Positions 9,785-19,243 of a DNA stretch of 64,000 nt are shown here, piece by piece; the stretch's first letter is position 1; each line of letters opens with the position of its first letter. The position numbers and the translations under genes are program-made. The notes under the pieces were generated by a model, which saw only the letters and a program-made list of their open reading frames with translations, did no database searches and was not told where the DNA came from. The stretch comes from Ailurus styani (lineage: Eukaryota > Chordata > Mammalia > Carnivora > Ailuridae): positions 310,001-374,000 of the forward strand of contig LNAC01000136.1 of the NCBI GenBank assembly GCA_002007465.1. The letters run 5' to 3'.

Positions 9785-11885
9785 TCTTGTCTTGTTCATT
9801 CAACAGATACTTCTATTAAATTTCAGGCACTGACCTCTGTGTCTGAGATATATATGTAAACAAAACAGACAAAATGCCCTGCTTTCTTGGGGCTCACATT
9901 CTGGTGGGGGGAGGAAAAAAGTAACTAAAACCATAATAAATAGTTAAGTTATAGAATGTGTTGCAAAGCCATAACACAGAACATGATAAGAGGTTTGGGC
10001 ATGCAGTGAGAAAAACAGGTTGTAGTTTTCAATAGAGGAGTCAGGGACAGGGTCTCTTGGAGAGGGTGACCTTTGAGGGAAGATTTGCAGGAGGTAAAGT
10101 AGTTAGCCAAGTGGATTTCTGAGGGAAGCAAGCAGATAAAAGAACCAGGGCACAGTCAAGCCAGGAATGTGTAAGGAGTATCCTGGACACAAGTGTGTCT
10201 GGAGCATAGTAACAGGAGATGAGGTCAGAAAGGAGAAGGGGCCCCATTTGTAAAGGGCCCATTGGCCATTCTAAGGACTTTGGCATTTTCTTTAGGTGAA
10301 ATAGGAAGCCCTGGTATGACTTTAGGCAGAAGAACGATATGATCTGAATTACATATTAGGAAGATCATTCTGGTTTCTTTGTTGGAAAGTCTCTTAAAAA
10401 GCAAGTTGGAAACAAGAAGACCAAATAGGAGGCTGTAGCAATAACCCAAGTGAGAGCTGTTGGCTGAAACCAGAGTGTTAGCTGTAGGGATGGAGGGATG
10501 TGGTCAACAGTGATCCCCAGGTTTTGTATGAAAAACTGAAAGGATGGAGTTGTCATCAACTGAAATGGGAAAAACCTCTGATAGAAGAGGTTTGTGGTAG
10601 AAGCCAAGAGCTTCATTTTCACACATGTTAAATTTGAGATATCTGTGAGGCATCCAAATGGAGATGTCAAGTAGGCAACTGCATGTTTGAGTCTAAGTTG
10701 AAAATAATTTGGTCCCAAGATAGAACTGCAGGAGTCATTGTCATATCGATAAAGGAGTTCAAGAAGAAAGTTGGTGCTTATACAACTCAACACCAAAATC
10801 CAAATTAATCTGATTAAGAAATGGACAGAGAACCTGAATAAACTTTTTTCCAGAGAAAACATATAGATGGCCAATAGACACATGAAAAGATGCTCAGCCT
10901 CACTAATCATCAGTGAAATACAAATTAAAACCACAATGAGATATCATCTCACACCTGTCAGAATGACTAAAATAAAAAACACAAGGAATAACAAGTGTCG
11001 GCAAGGATGTGGAGAAAAAGGAACTCTCGAGCACTGTCAGTGGGAATGCAAACTCATGCAGCCACTGTGGAAAACTGTATAGAGGTTCCTCAAAAAATTG
11101 AAAATAAACTTACCATAGAATCCAATAATTCCACTACTGGGCATTTACCCAAAGAAAACAAAAACACTAATTCGAAAAGACATATGCACCCCTATGTTTA
11201 TTACAGCATTATTTACAATAGCCAAGATACGGAAGCAACCTAAGTCTTTTCATCTATCCATTGAAAGATGAGTGGATAAAGAAGATGTGGTATATACATA
11301 TACACTGGAATATTAGCCATAAAAAAGAATAAAATCTTTCCACGTGCAATAACATGGTTGGACCTAGAGAGTATAATACAAAGTGAAATAACTCAGAGAA
11401 AGATAAATAACATATGATATCACTTATATGTAGAATGTAAGAAACAAACAAATGAACAACAACCAAAAAAGAGACAAACAAAAAACCAGACTCTTAAATA
11501 CAGGAAACAAACTGGTAGTTGCCAGAGGGCAGATGGGTAGGGGGGATGGGTGAAATAATAAAGGGGATTAAGAGTACGCTCGTCATGCACTGGGCAATGT
11601 ATAGAATTGTGGAATCATTGTACACCTGAAGTTAATGTAACACCATATGTTAATTATGCTTCAATTTTGAAAAAAGTTGGTACAAGGAAAGGAAAAAAAA
11701 AAACAAAAAAACAAGGACTGATCCCAGGGGTACTCCAAAATTAGTAGGTCTTGGAGAAGAGGAGAAACTAAACCGAAGACTTAGAAGAAATAACCAATGA
11801 GCCAGGAGGCAAACGAAAAACAGTATGGTGTTCTGGAAGCCAAGCAAAGAAAATATATTGAGGAACCGGGAGTGATCAGCCATGC
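9785..11885 (+). repeat. Second long copy of the unnamed old repeat, split by LINE-1
   Basis: Same landmark order as 7035-8530: 'ttcaacagatacttctattaaa', 'aaacaaaacagacaaaatgccctg', 'gaggtcagaaaggagaaggggcccc', 'tttaggtgaaataggaagccctgg', 'gatatgatctgaattac', 'caaataggaggctgtagcaataacccaagtgag', 'aaatggagatgtcaagtaggcaac'. It is broken at 10776 by a LINE-1 and resumes at 11682 with 'ctgatcccaggggtactccaaaattagtagg' and 'gttctggaagccaagc'. The resumed part is what lies downstream in the other copy. Confidence 0.75.
10776..11672 (+). mobile_element. LINE-1 3' end (ORF2 C-terminal part and 3' UTR), sense
   Basis: Sense ORF2 landmarks: 'gaaaagatgctcagcctcactaatcatcagtgaaatacaaattaaaacc', 'ggatgtggagaaaaaggaac', 'actactgggcatttaccc', then 3' UTR 'gtacacctgaagttaatgtaacaccatatgttaatt'. 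Frame broken many times. The 9-mer aaagttggt flanks it (10767-10775 and 11673-11681). The insertion splits the older host repeat. Confidence 0.93.
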
Positions 11886-11892
11886 CATTGGA

Positions 11893-12045
11893 TTTGCAGG
11901 TGAATTTCCTTCCTCTACAAAATGCAAGTAATAATAGTGCCTGCCTTATAGGCTTAAATCAGATAATGTATGTGAATGACCAATCACAGTGCTCTATGCC
12001 AATAAGGGCTCAAAAGTTCTACCTATTATTTCTATTCCTAACACC
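11893..12045 (+). mobile_element. MIR 3' half
   Basis: 'ccttcctctacaaaatgcaagtaataatagtgcctgccttataggcttaaatcagataatgtatgtga' followed by 'agtgctctatgccaataagggctcaaaa' matches the MIR 3' region in sense. Confidence 0.8.
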
Positions 12046-12244
12046 TCTGAAAAATCAGTTCTCATTATAAAGCTGGTCACTGTACAAGGTAACCCCTAGG
12101 GGGCGTTCACAGCCTTCCCTTCTTTCCCGCTACTGCTCTTCCCACAAGAGACCTCAAATTTACATGCAGGACAAAATGGACCCAATGGCGACCGAGTCCT
12201 TTATGGTAAAGGTGGAAAAATGCAATGAATGCAGTGGATGTTAG

Positions 12245-12405
12245 ACTTCAGTGAGGGTAAGAATTGTCCAAAGGGCTTGTTAAGATGGAAATCTACAGCA
12301 GGCCCAGCCACCAGAGATTCTGATTAAGTGCATGGAGAGGGGACCAGAGAATTTGCATTTTCCCTCTCCAGGTGATTTCAGTGTATCTATTCTGCTGCAG
12401 AATGG
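12245..12405 (+). mobile_element. MER5-like hAT transposon fragment
   Basis: 'gaattgtccaaagggcttgttaagatggaaatctac', 'caccagagattctgattaagtgcatgg', 'gagaatttgcattttccctctccaggtgatttcag' match the MER5A/B body. The terminal repeats are lost. Confidence 0.65.
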
Positions 12406-13114
12406 GAGAAAAAGAAAACCAACTGGACTGTAGCAAATATTTCATCTGTTGTTTTTAGGACCTTAGAATAATTTTTGCTTCTCTTCTGTCTCTTTTCTTC
12501 CATGCAGCCAATGAAGTGAGCCAACTCTGGGACTTCTTCTAGATGGGGGGGAAGGTCCTAACAGGGCCAGGATGGTTCCATAGAAAGCAGGCCTAGGGTG
12601 AGTGCTTGGCTCAGCTTTTAGTCTGTCCATCTCAGAGGACACAGCAAGGGGCCTCCCAGAGTCCTCATCTGGCTCTCAGGGCTTATTGTTGTTGGTTTGA
12701 TAACATTTAAATTTATGTCCCATGTTTACAACTCAGGCGATTTCACATACAAACCCAGGCTTCCTGCTTCTCTAGGACAATAAGAAGATTTGGAACCTGG
12801 TCCTGCATTCCCATATAGCAAAGTTGCTTCCCTCAGGTGGGCTTGGGCTCTGTAAATTGCCAGTATATCCCCTTCCTTCATTACCCCCCAAAAATCGAAG
12901 CCAAGGATCCATTGCAATTTATCATCATAATTATACTTATATTTTCCTCAATGAACTATTTTTTTTGGGGAAAATAAAGAGAGTTTAGTGTTCTGAAAAT
13001 AAATTTTCTTATACCAGCCCCTTTTTCTCATATTATTTGTGCGGCTTCTCTAGGCACTTAAGCTTGTTATCTCTGGCCTAGCTCTATCCAGAGATGAAAA
13101 AGTTGTTGTTATAT
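12406..13114. other. No recognised feature
   Basis: Unassigned sequence. A minus-strand 63-codon frame at 12726-12917 shows no splice signals or repeats I recognise. Confidence 0.35.
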
Positions 13115-13700
13115 TAAAAAATAATCTGGAATACTATTCAGCAATAAAAAGGAGTGCACTACTGACATGCACAGTAAAATGAGTGAATTTCAAAAATTTG
13201 GGGGGTGCCTGGGTGGTGCAGTCAGTTAAGCATCTGGCTCTTGGTTTTAGCTCGGGTTGTGATCTCTGGGTCATGAGATCGAGCCCTACATCAGGCTCTG
13301 TGCTCAGTGTGGTGTCGGCTTGAAGTTTTTCTCTCTCCCTCTCCCTCTGCACCTCTTCCTTCACTCTCTCACTCCCTCTCTTTCTCAAATAAATAAATAA
13401 ATCTTTAAAAAATTGAGCAAGAGGAGTCAGACACAAAAGTGTGATAATGTGTATTTCCACTTACATGAAATTCTAGAAAAGGCAAGACTAATCTATAGTA
13501 ACAGTAAAGCAGAACAGTGGTTTCTTGAAGTGGAGACAGGCTGCAAAGGGCATGTTTTGGGATGATGGAAAAGCTCTATATCTCAAATATAGTGGTGCTT
13601 GTATATGGGACTATACATTTGTTAAAACTCATCCAAATGTACATTTTAAATGAGTGCATTTTATTGTATGCAAATTTTATCCAATAGAGTTAATTTTTTT
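13115..13700 (+). mobile_element. Old LINE-1 3' end, sense, split by a SINE
   Basis: 'ggaatactattcagcaataaaaagg' before the SINE and 'cagacacaaaagtgtgataatgtgtatttccacttacatgaaattctagaaaaggcaagactaatctatag', 'gaacagtggttt', 'cattttattgtatgcaaattttatcc' after it reproduce the 3' end of an L1M-age LINE-1. Confidence 0.88.
13201..13413 (+). mobile_element. CAN-SINE, older type
   Basis: Head 'ggggtgcctgggtggtgcagtcagttaagcatctggctcttggttttagctcggg', then 'cgagccctacatcaggctctgtgctcagtgtgg', CT-rich body and AAATAAATAAATAAATCTTT tail. The GTTAAGCATCTGGCTCTTGG head distinguishes it from the mustelid-type copies. It interrupts the LINE-1 at 13115-13700. Confidence 0.95.
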
Positions 13701-13714
13701 AAGTTTCCTAATAG

Positions 13715-13930
13715 GGGGATGTGTGTCTGCCTCAGTTAAGCGTCTGCATTTGGCTCAGGTCATGATCCCAGGGTCCTGGGATGGAGTCCCACATCAGGCT
13801 CCTTGCTCAGTGGGGAGCCTGCTTCTCCCTCTGCTTTCCACTCCCCCTACTTGTGTTCCTTCACTCTTGCTCTCTCTGACACATAATAAATAAATAAATA
13901 ATCAATCTTTAAAAATTTTTTAAAAATATG
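13715..13930 (+). mobile_element. CAN-SINE, diverged head
   Basis: Head decayed ('gggggatgtgtgtctgcctcagttaagcgtctgc'), then 'ggctcaggtcatgatcccagggtcctggg' and an AATAAATAAATAAATAATC tail. The flank aagttncctaatag is present at 13701-13714 and 13931-13944 with one difference. Confidence 0.93.
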
Positions 13931-13944
13931 AAGTTACCTAATAG

Positions 13945-14261
13945 AGTTGCACCAGGAAAGAGATGGAATAAAGTAGGCCCTTGCCTGGAGTTCCTTTTTG
14001 CCTCTCACTGTGGATCACAGTCAGTGGCAGGGCAGAATTCAAAGTCTTAAGATTCATAAACATGGTGGCCAATTTTTAAATCTCCTAGACATAGAATATT
14101 TGGCACTGGCCAGCAGACCTAGATAAGCTGACAGAAGGGACTACAGATGTGGGCACAAGTTCTCAGGGGACTTTCCATGGAGTTGCTTTCAGAGAGAGGC
14201 TCAGGGCTTCCTGGGTGAGAGGGCCTAGGAACCTAGATAAAACATTGGCAGGAATGCAGTG
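13945..14261. other. No recognised feature
   Basis: About 320 bases of unassigned sequence between two SINEs. Confidence 0.35.
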
Positions 14262-14351
14262 TCTTCCTCTTCCTCTTCTTCCCCTTTCCCCTCTTCCAAT
14301 CCCTCCTCCTCCTCCTCCTCCTCCTCCTCCTTCTTCTTCTTCTTCTTCTTT
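14262..14351. repeat. Pyrimidine tract: (CTTCCT)n, (CCT)n, (CTT)n
   Basis: 90 bases that are almost entirely C and T on the plus strand, passing from mixed ctt/cct through uninterrupted cctcctcct into cttcttctt. It abuts the T tail of the next SINE, so it probably grew from that SINE's A tail. It encodes the serine/proline-run frames seen here, which are not genes. Confidence 0.93.
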
Positions 14352-14530
14352 TTTAAGATTTTAGTTATTTATTTGACAGAGAGATCACAAGCAGGCAGAA
14401 AGGCAGGGAGAGGGGGAAGCAGGCTCCCCACCGAGCAGAGAGCCCAATGTGGCGCTCGATTCCAGGACCCTGAGATCAATGACCTGAGCCGAAGGCAGAG
14501 GCTTAACCCACTGAGCCACCCAGGCACCCC
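14352..14530 (-). mobile_element. CAN-SINE, mustelid type
   Basis: Antisense: 'ttttttaagattttagttatttatttgacag', 'gatcacaagcaggcagaaaggcaggg', 'ttccaggaccctgagatcaatgacctgagccg', head 'ttaacccactgagccacccaggcacccc'. TSD obscured by the pyrimidine tract. Confidence 0.95.
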
Positions 14531-14984
14531 CTCCCCATCCTTTCTTCTTCTTCACCATACTCACTTAGTAATCTCAACCTACAAAAGTACTTTTCATAGC
14601 TAGTGGGTGCCATTTCATGTAGTGGGAGTGGAATCCGGGTTCCTTGTCATTCTCTAGGAACAGAACAGGCTCACCTCACAATACACAGGGTGTTGGTTTG
14701 TAGGCTGTTGGTTTGATTCTACCTGGCCCTGGTGGCAGACATCCCTTTTTTTCTCCTCCTGTGTTTCTTAGGATTGTGGATAAAGCATGTAGGATATGCA
14801 AGATGGTGACTCTTTATGGCTGGATTGCCCACTTATAAGAACCCAACAGAACCCTCTGTAAATTGAAACCTGAAGTACAGTTACTTGGGGGTGGAAACAG
14901 ATGCTGTGGGTACCCCACCCATCTTCTCTCGCCCTTCCCACTTCCAGATTTCACCTGCAGCACCTACATTACTTTCCCTAACTT
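14531..14984. other. No recognised feature
   Basis: About 450 bases between a SINE and an antisense LINE-1, unassigned. Confidence 0.35.
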
Positions 14985-15720
14985 TTCCAAAGTGCCTATA
15001 CGACTGTGCATTTCCAGCAGCGGGATCCAAGATTCCAGTTGCCCGCCCCCCTACCCATCCCTGCCACCAGCACTTGGAGTTGTTGGGTTCTTTTGTTTTG
15101 TTTATGTTTTTTGTTGTTGTTGTTAAAGCTATTCTTTTAGGTGTAGTGCTGTCTCATCATGGTTTTAATTTGCATTTCCCTAATGACTAATGATGTTGGG
15201 CATCTTTCATATGACTTCTTGGTTCTGCATAGATCTCCTTTAGTGAAGTGTCTGTTCCAATCTTTGCTCATTAAAAAAAATTCAGTTGTTCATTTTCTTA
15301 TTGTTGAATTTTGATAGTTCTTCATATATTCTGGATACACATTTTTTGTTGGATAAGTGATTCACAAATATTTTCTCCCAGTCTGTAGCTTGTCCTTTCA
15401 TGCTTTCAACAGGGTCTTTCCCAGACCAAAACTTCTGCATTTTTATGAAGTCCAATTTATCACTTTCATTTCTTTTATGGGTTGTGCTTTAGGTGTCCCA
15501 TCTAAGACCTATTTTCTTAACCCACGGTCACAAACTTGAATCAATGCCTAAATGTTTGTGATTCATTTTGAATTAATTTTTGTATAAGATATTAGAAATA
15601 AGTCGAGATTCATTCATTTGCATTTAGATGATTCTTCCTATTATTTTTTAAATAATAAATTTCAGATAAAGTCCTTTTCAATCATTATATCACTTGTTTT
15701 CCTTTCTTTGCTTCCCAGGC
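14985..15720 (-). mobile_element. LINE-1 fragment, antisense
   Basis: Antisense landmarks: 'tgtgcatttccagcag', 'tctcatcatggttttaatttgcatttccctaatgactaatgatgttgg', 'ttgttcattttcttattgttgaattttgatagttcttcatatattctgg', 'tttctcccagtctgtagcttgtcc', 'gaagtccaatttatc'. Frame broken. Simple TTG repeats at 15108-15124 lie within it. Confidence 0.9.
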
Positions 15721-15811
15721 ATAGACAGCATTAAGGTTTTTGTGGGGATCCTTCTGATCCAGCGTTTACACATTTGGGTATATATCTATAAACTAAATAT
15801 GATATTGTATT

Positions 15812-15999
15812 TTTTTTTACTTTTTTAAAAGATTTATTTCTTTGAGAGAGAGTGTGTGTGGGCAGGGGGAGGGTCAGATGGAGAGGGAGAGATTCCCCAA
15901 GCAGAGACTGAGGCAGGATTGATCCCAAGACCCCAAGATCATGACCTAAGCTGAAATCAAGAGTCAGCCACTTAACCAACTCAGCCACCCAGGTGTCCC
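15812..15999 (-). mobile_element. CAN-SINE, older type
   Basis: Antisense: 'aaaagatttatttctttgagagagag', 'gattgatcccaagaccccaagatcatgacctaagctgaaatcaagagtc', head 'cttaaccaactcagccacccaggtgtccc'. Flanks tattgtattt and tactgtattt suggest a decayed TSD. Confidence 0.94.
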
Positions 16000-16419
16000 A
16001 GTACTGTATTTACTTTAACATGTTTTTGAGATCTAGCTATCTTGATACATGTAGACATAGTTTACTTTTTTTTAACTGCCTTGTCATATTGCCCTACATG
16101 AGGACACCACCTTTTAAGTATCCATATCTTTATTAATGGACATTGCAGTGGAATCCAGCTTTTCCCTAGTACAAACACTGCTACAATAACCATCCCTGCT
16201 CATGTCCTTTGTGCCCATGTAAGAGTTTCTGTAGGGTATATAATAGAAATTCAATTTCTAGGCATTTGAATGTGCTTTGTTACTAAAAGGGCTGAATTCA
16301 CTGCACTGATCGCAGCGTGGTATGATGTACAATCTCACAGCTTCACCAAATCACAAGTCTCTGAAACTGTTTCCAATCTGGCAGATACAAAATTGTTTCT
16401 TTAAAAAAAATTGCATTCA
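16000..16419 (-). mobile_element. Old LINE-1 fragment, antisense
   Basis: 'gtatccatatctttattaatggacattgcagtggaatccagcttttccctagtacaaacactgctacaataacc' and 'tgtagggtatataatagaaattcaatttctaggc' are antisense ORF2 end/3' UTR motifs of an old LINE-1. Confidence 0.7.
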
Positions 16420-16608
16420 GGGGTGCCTGGGTGGCTCAGTCATTAAGTGTCTGCCTTCGGCTCAGGTCATTATCTCAGGGTCCTGGGATTGAGCCCCGCA
16501 TCGGGCTCCCTGCTCTGCAGGAAGCCTGCTTCTCCCTCTCCCCCTGCTTGTGTTCTCTCTCTCGCTGTGTCTCTCTGTCAAGTAAATAAATAAAATCTTT
16601 AAAAAAAA
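16420..16608 (+). mobile_element. CAN-SINE, intermediate type
   Basis: Head 'ggggtgcctgggtggctcagtcattaagtgtctgccttcggctcagg', 'gattgagccccgcatcgggctccctgctctgcaggaagcc', CT body with tgcttgtgttctctctc, tail AAATAAATAAAATCTTT. Confidence 0.96.
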
Positions 16609-16689
16609 TTTGTGTGCTTCTCAAAACCCTTTAAAAATTTTGCATTAAACTGATTACTTGTGAAGTCAGGCATCCTTTCATTTATTTTT

Positions 16690-17560
16690 ATGGTTTTTTT
16701 TTTTTTCACTGAAGCACAAATGACATGCTAGTTTCAGGTGTATAACATAGTGAGTCAGCAACTCTATAGGTATGCTCAGCACAAGTGTAGCTACCATCTG
16801 TCATTTCTTATGATGTTTATTGATCATTTCTGAATTGGCATTTTCTCTACATCTCCTCTTCACATGAATTTTAAGTTTTGATAAAGATATATATCAGTAT
16901 TTTCCATGTAGAGTATTGTATATCTTGTTTAAGAAATTGTTTCCTACGATTTCTTGTGAGCTCATAAAAATATTTTTCTACACTTTCTCAGTTTTGGACC
17001 ATATCTAGTTCTTCAGTTGAGTATTTTCCCCACAAATTAAGGCTATAAAACCTTCACACAATGAAACACACAACTCATAAGCATATGGTTTGATTGGTTT
17101 TGACAAATACACTCAAGTGATCCATACCTCAGATCAAAATGTAGATCATGTTCATGACTATAGACTTCCCTGTATCTCCTCCCAGTCACCTCATATTCCT
17201 TCCTTGACACCACCACTATTCTGATTTCTTTTTCTACCATTGATTAGATTTGCCTGTTCTAAAAGTTCTTGTGAGTAAAATGATCCAATAAATACACTTT
17301 GTGTCTAGCCTCGCTTCTTTCATTCAGCGTGATCATTTTGGGATTTATTCATGTTGCACGTTTCAGGAGTCCCTCCACTGTTACTGCTGAGTATTTGCAT
17401 TGCATGGACATACCACCATTTGTCCTGTGGGTGGACATTTGGGCTGATTCCATGTTGGGACTATAATGAATGAATTTGATGTGAACATTTCCATACAAGG
17501 CTTTTCGTGGACTTAGTCTTTCTCTTCCCTCAAACAGGTATGTAAGAATGACACTGCTAG
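16690..17560 (-). mobile_element. Old LINE-1 3' UTR and ORF2 end, antisense
   Basis: 'cactgaagcacaaatgacatgctagtttcaggtgtataacatagtgagtcagcaactctatag ... gctcagcacaagtgtagctaccatctg' is the antisense LINE-1 3' UTR. 'catattccttccttgacaccaccactattctgatttc', 'cattcagcgtgatcattttgggatttattcatgttgc' and 'ctgtgggtggacatttgggctgattcc' continue upstream in the element. The SINE at 16420 lies next to it. Confidence 0.85.
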
Positions 17561-17898
17561 ATAGCCACGTGAGTTTTAATTTGACAGGTGATGGTCCCTG
17601 GGCAGCTGGCATAGAGGGATTGATTGCATTGATGAGTAGAAACCATGAAACTCTTTTTTTTTTCTTCTCTGGTTTTCTCTGCCTGTTCCTCACCAACTTA
17701 CTCCCGATCCCATCAAGGTCAACAGCTTTAAAAGCAATGTGATTCTAGGTTATGAGACATTTATGGAGTCTGAGAACACTACTTCAGCTTGGAAAACACT
17801 ATAAGGGCAATAGTTCTTAAAATTTTGCAGAGAGAGCAGAACCTATTTTTCAAATGAAATATTCTGAGAAGCCCCAGTATATAAAAAAAAATCACTTT
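17561..17898. other. No recognised feature
   Basis: About 340 bases, unassigned. The open frames on both strands at 17349-17742 start inside the antisense LINE-1 and are not credible. Confidence 0.35.
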
Positions 17899-18080
17899 CT
17901 TAAAAAAGATTTTATTTATTTATTTGAAAGAGAGCAAGAGTGAGAGAAATCACAGAGGGAGAGGGAGAAGCAGACTCCTCGCTGAGCAGGGAGCCTGGTG
18001 TGAGGCTTGATCCCAAGACCCTGAGATCATGACCTGAGTCAAAGGCTGATGCTTAAATGCCTGGGCCACCCAGGTGCCCC
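17899..18080 (-). mobile_element. CAN-SINE, older type
   Basis: Antisense: 'aaaaaagattttatttatttatttgaaagagagc', 'cttgatcccaagaccctgagatcatgacctgagtc', head 'gggccacccaggtgcccc'. Confidence 0.95.
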
Positions 18081-18112
18081 AGAAATACTTCACTTAAAAA
18101 TGAAGCTGTTTT

Positions 18113-18325
18113 GGGCGCCTGGATGTCTCACTGCGTTAAAGCCTCTGCCTTCGGCTCAGGTCATGATCTCAGGGTCCTGGGATCGAGGCCCGAATCAGGC
18201 TCTCTGCTCAGCGGGGAGCCTGCTTCCTCCTCTGTCTCTGCCTACCTCTCTGCCTACTTGTGATCTCGCTCTCTGTCAAGTAAATAAATAAATAAATCTT
18301 TTAAAAAATTAATTAATTAAAAATT
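18113..18325 (+). mobile_element. CAN-SINE, mustelid type, with 16-bp TSD
   Basis: Head 'gggcgcctggatgtctcactgcgttaaagcctctgcc', box B region 'gggatcgaggcccgaatcagg', tail AAATAAATAAATAAATC with an attaatt extension. aaaatgaagctgtttt is exactly repeated at 18097-18112 and 18326-18341. Confidence 0.97.
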
Positions 18326-18523
18326 AAAATGAAGCTGTTTTAGTTCTATGGGTACACCTCTCTGCTTGTGTCCAATGTCCCCATTCTTGCTAACTAAGCA
18401 ACTGCTTAATTTCTGTAGCATGTTTTCAAAAAATTTGCTCTCAGGAAACTGATCCTTAGACAGTGGCCAATCTTGTTGTCTTGTCTAAATTGTATGGACA
18501 TGGGTGTGGGTCTATGGCTGTGA

Positions 18524-18741
18524 TTTCTTTTTAAGATAGATTTGTTTTTTTGTTTGTTTGTTTGTTTTAGAGAGAGTGTATATGTGATTGATTGGTGGGA
18601 GGCATAGAGGGAAAGAATCTCAAGCAGACTCCCCACTGAACTCAGAGCCCAATGTGGGGCTTGATCTCAAGACCCTGAGCTCATGATATGAGCTGAAATC
18701 AAGAGTCAGATACTTAACCGAATGAACCACCCAGGCACCCC
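18524..18741 (-). mobile_element. CAN-SINE, older type, with GTTT-expanded tail
   Basis: Antisense with 'gtttttttgtttgtttgtttgttttagagagag' in the tail region, 'cttgatctcaagaccctgagctcatgatatgagctgaaatcaagagtcag', head 'cttaaccgaatgaaccacccaggcacccc'. Flank atggctgtga at 18514-18523 and 18742-18751. Confidence 0.95.
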
Positions 18742-19042
18742 ATGGCTGTGACATTTTGTATGTTCAGTTAATAAGTTCATAGTACACCTGAGAGACTTTA
18801 AATTAGAATTCCTAACTTAGGAGATTCTGAAAAGCCGCTGGATTCTAATGAAAGAATACTTCACTATAGCTGTTTAAAGAAGAGAATTGGACACCTGAAT
18901 GGGATCCCTCTGGCTTTTTTAGTGATGTAAAGGGATTGAATTGATAATGAAGTGTGTACGTGTGTGTGTGAGGGGGTGGGGGCCCAGAGAGAGAGGCTGA
19001 ACTACCTTAATACTGTAATGTTACATTTTAAAAATGTGTTAT
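18742..19042. other. No recognised feature
   Basis: About 300 bases with a short (GT)n near 18956-18969; otherwise unassigned. Confidence 0.35.
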
Positions 19043-19243
19043 GGGCGCCTGGGTGGCTCAGTGGGTTAAAGCCTCTGCTTTCGGCTCAGGTTATGATCTC
19101 AGCGTCCTGGGATCGAGGCCCGCATCGGGCTCTCTGCTCAGCAGGGAGCCTGCTTCCTCTTCTCCCTGTCTCTCTGCCTGCCTCTCTGCCTACTTGTAAT
19201 CTCTCTCTCTGTGTCAAATAAATATATAAAATCTTTAAAAAAA
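19043..19243 (+). mobile_element. CAN-SINE, mustelid type
   Basis: Head 'gggcgcctgggtggctcagtgggttaaagcctctgctttcggctcagg', box B region 'gggatcgaggcccgcatcggg', body 'ctgcctgcctctctgcctacttgtaatc', tail AAATAAATATATAAAATC. Flanking aaatgtgttat/aatatgttat is an imperfect TSD. Confidence 0.97.

Noticed and set aside
14149..14603. Serine/proline/phenylalanine-run frames
   Set aside because: Translation of the CCT/CTT microsatellite and a SINE.
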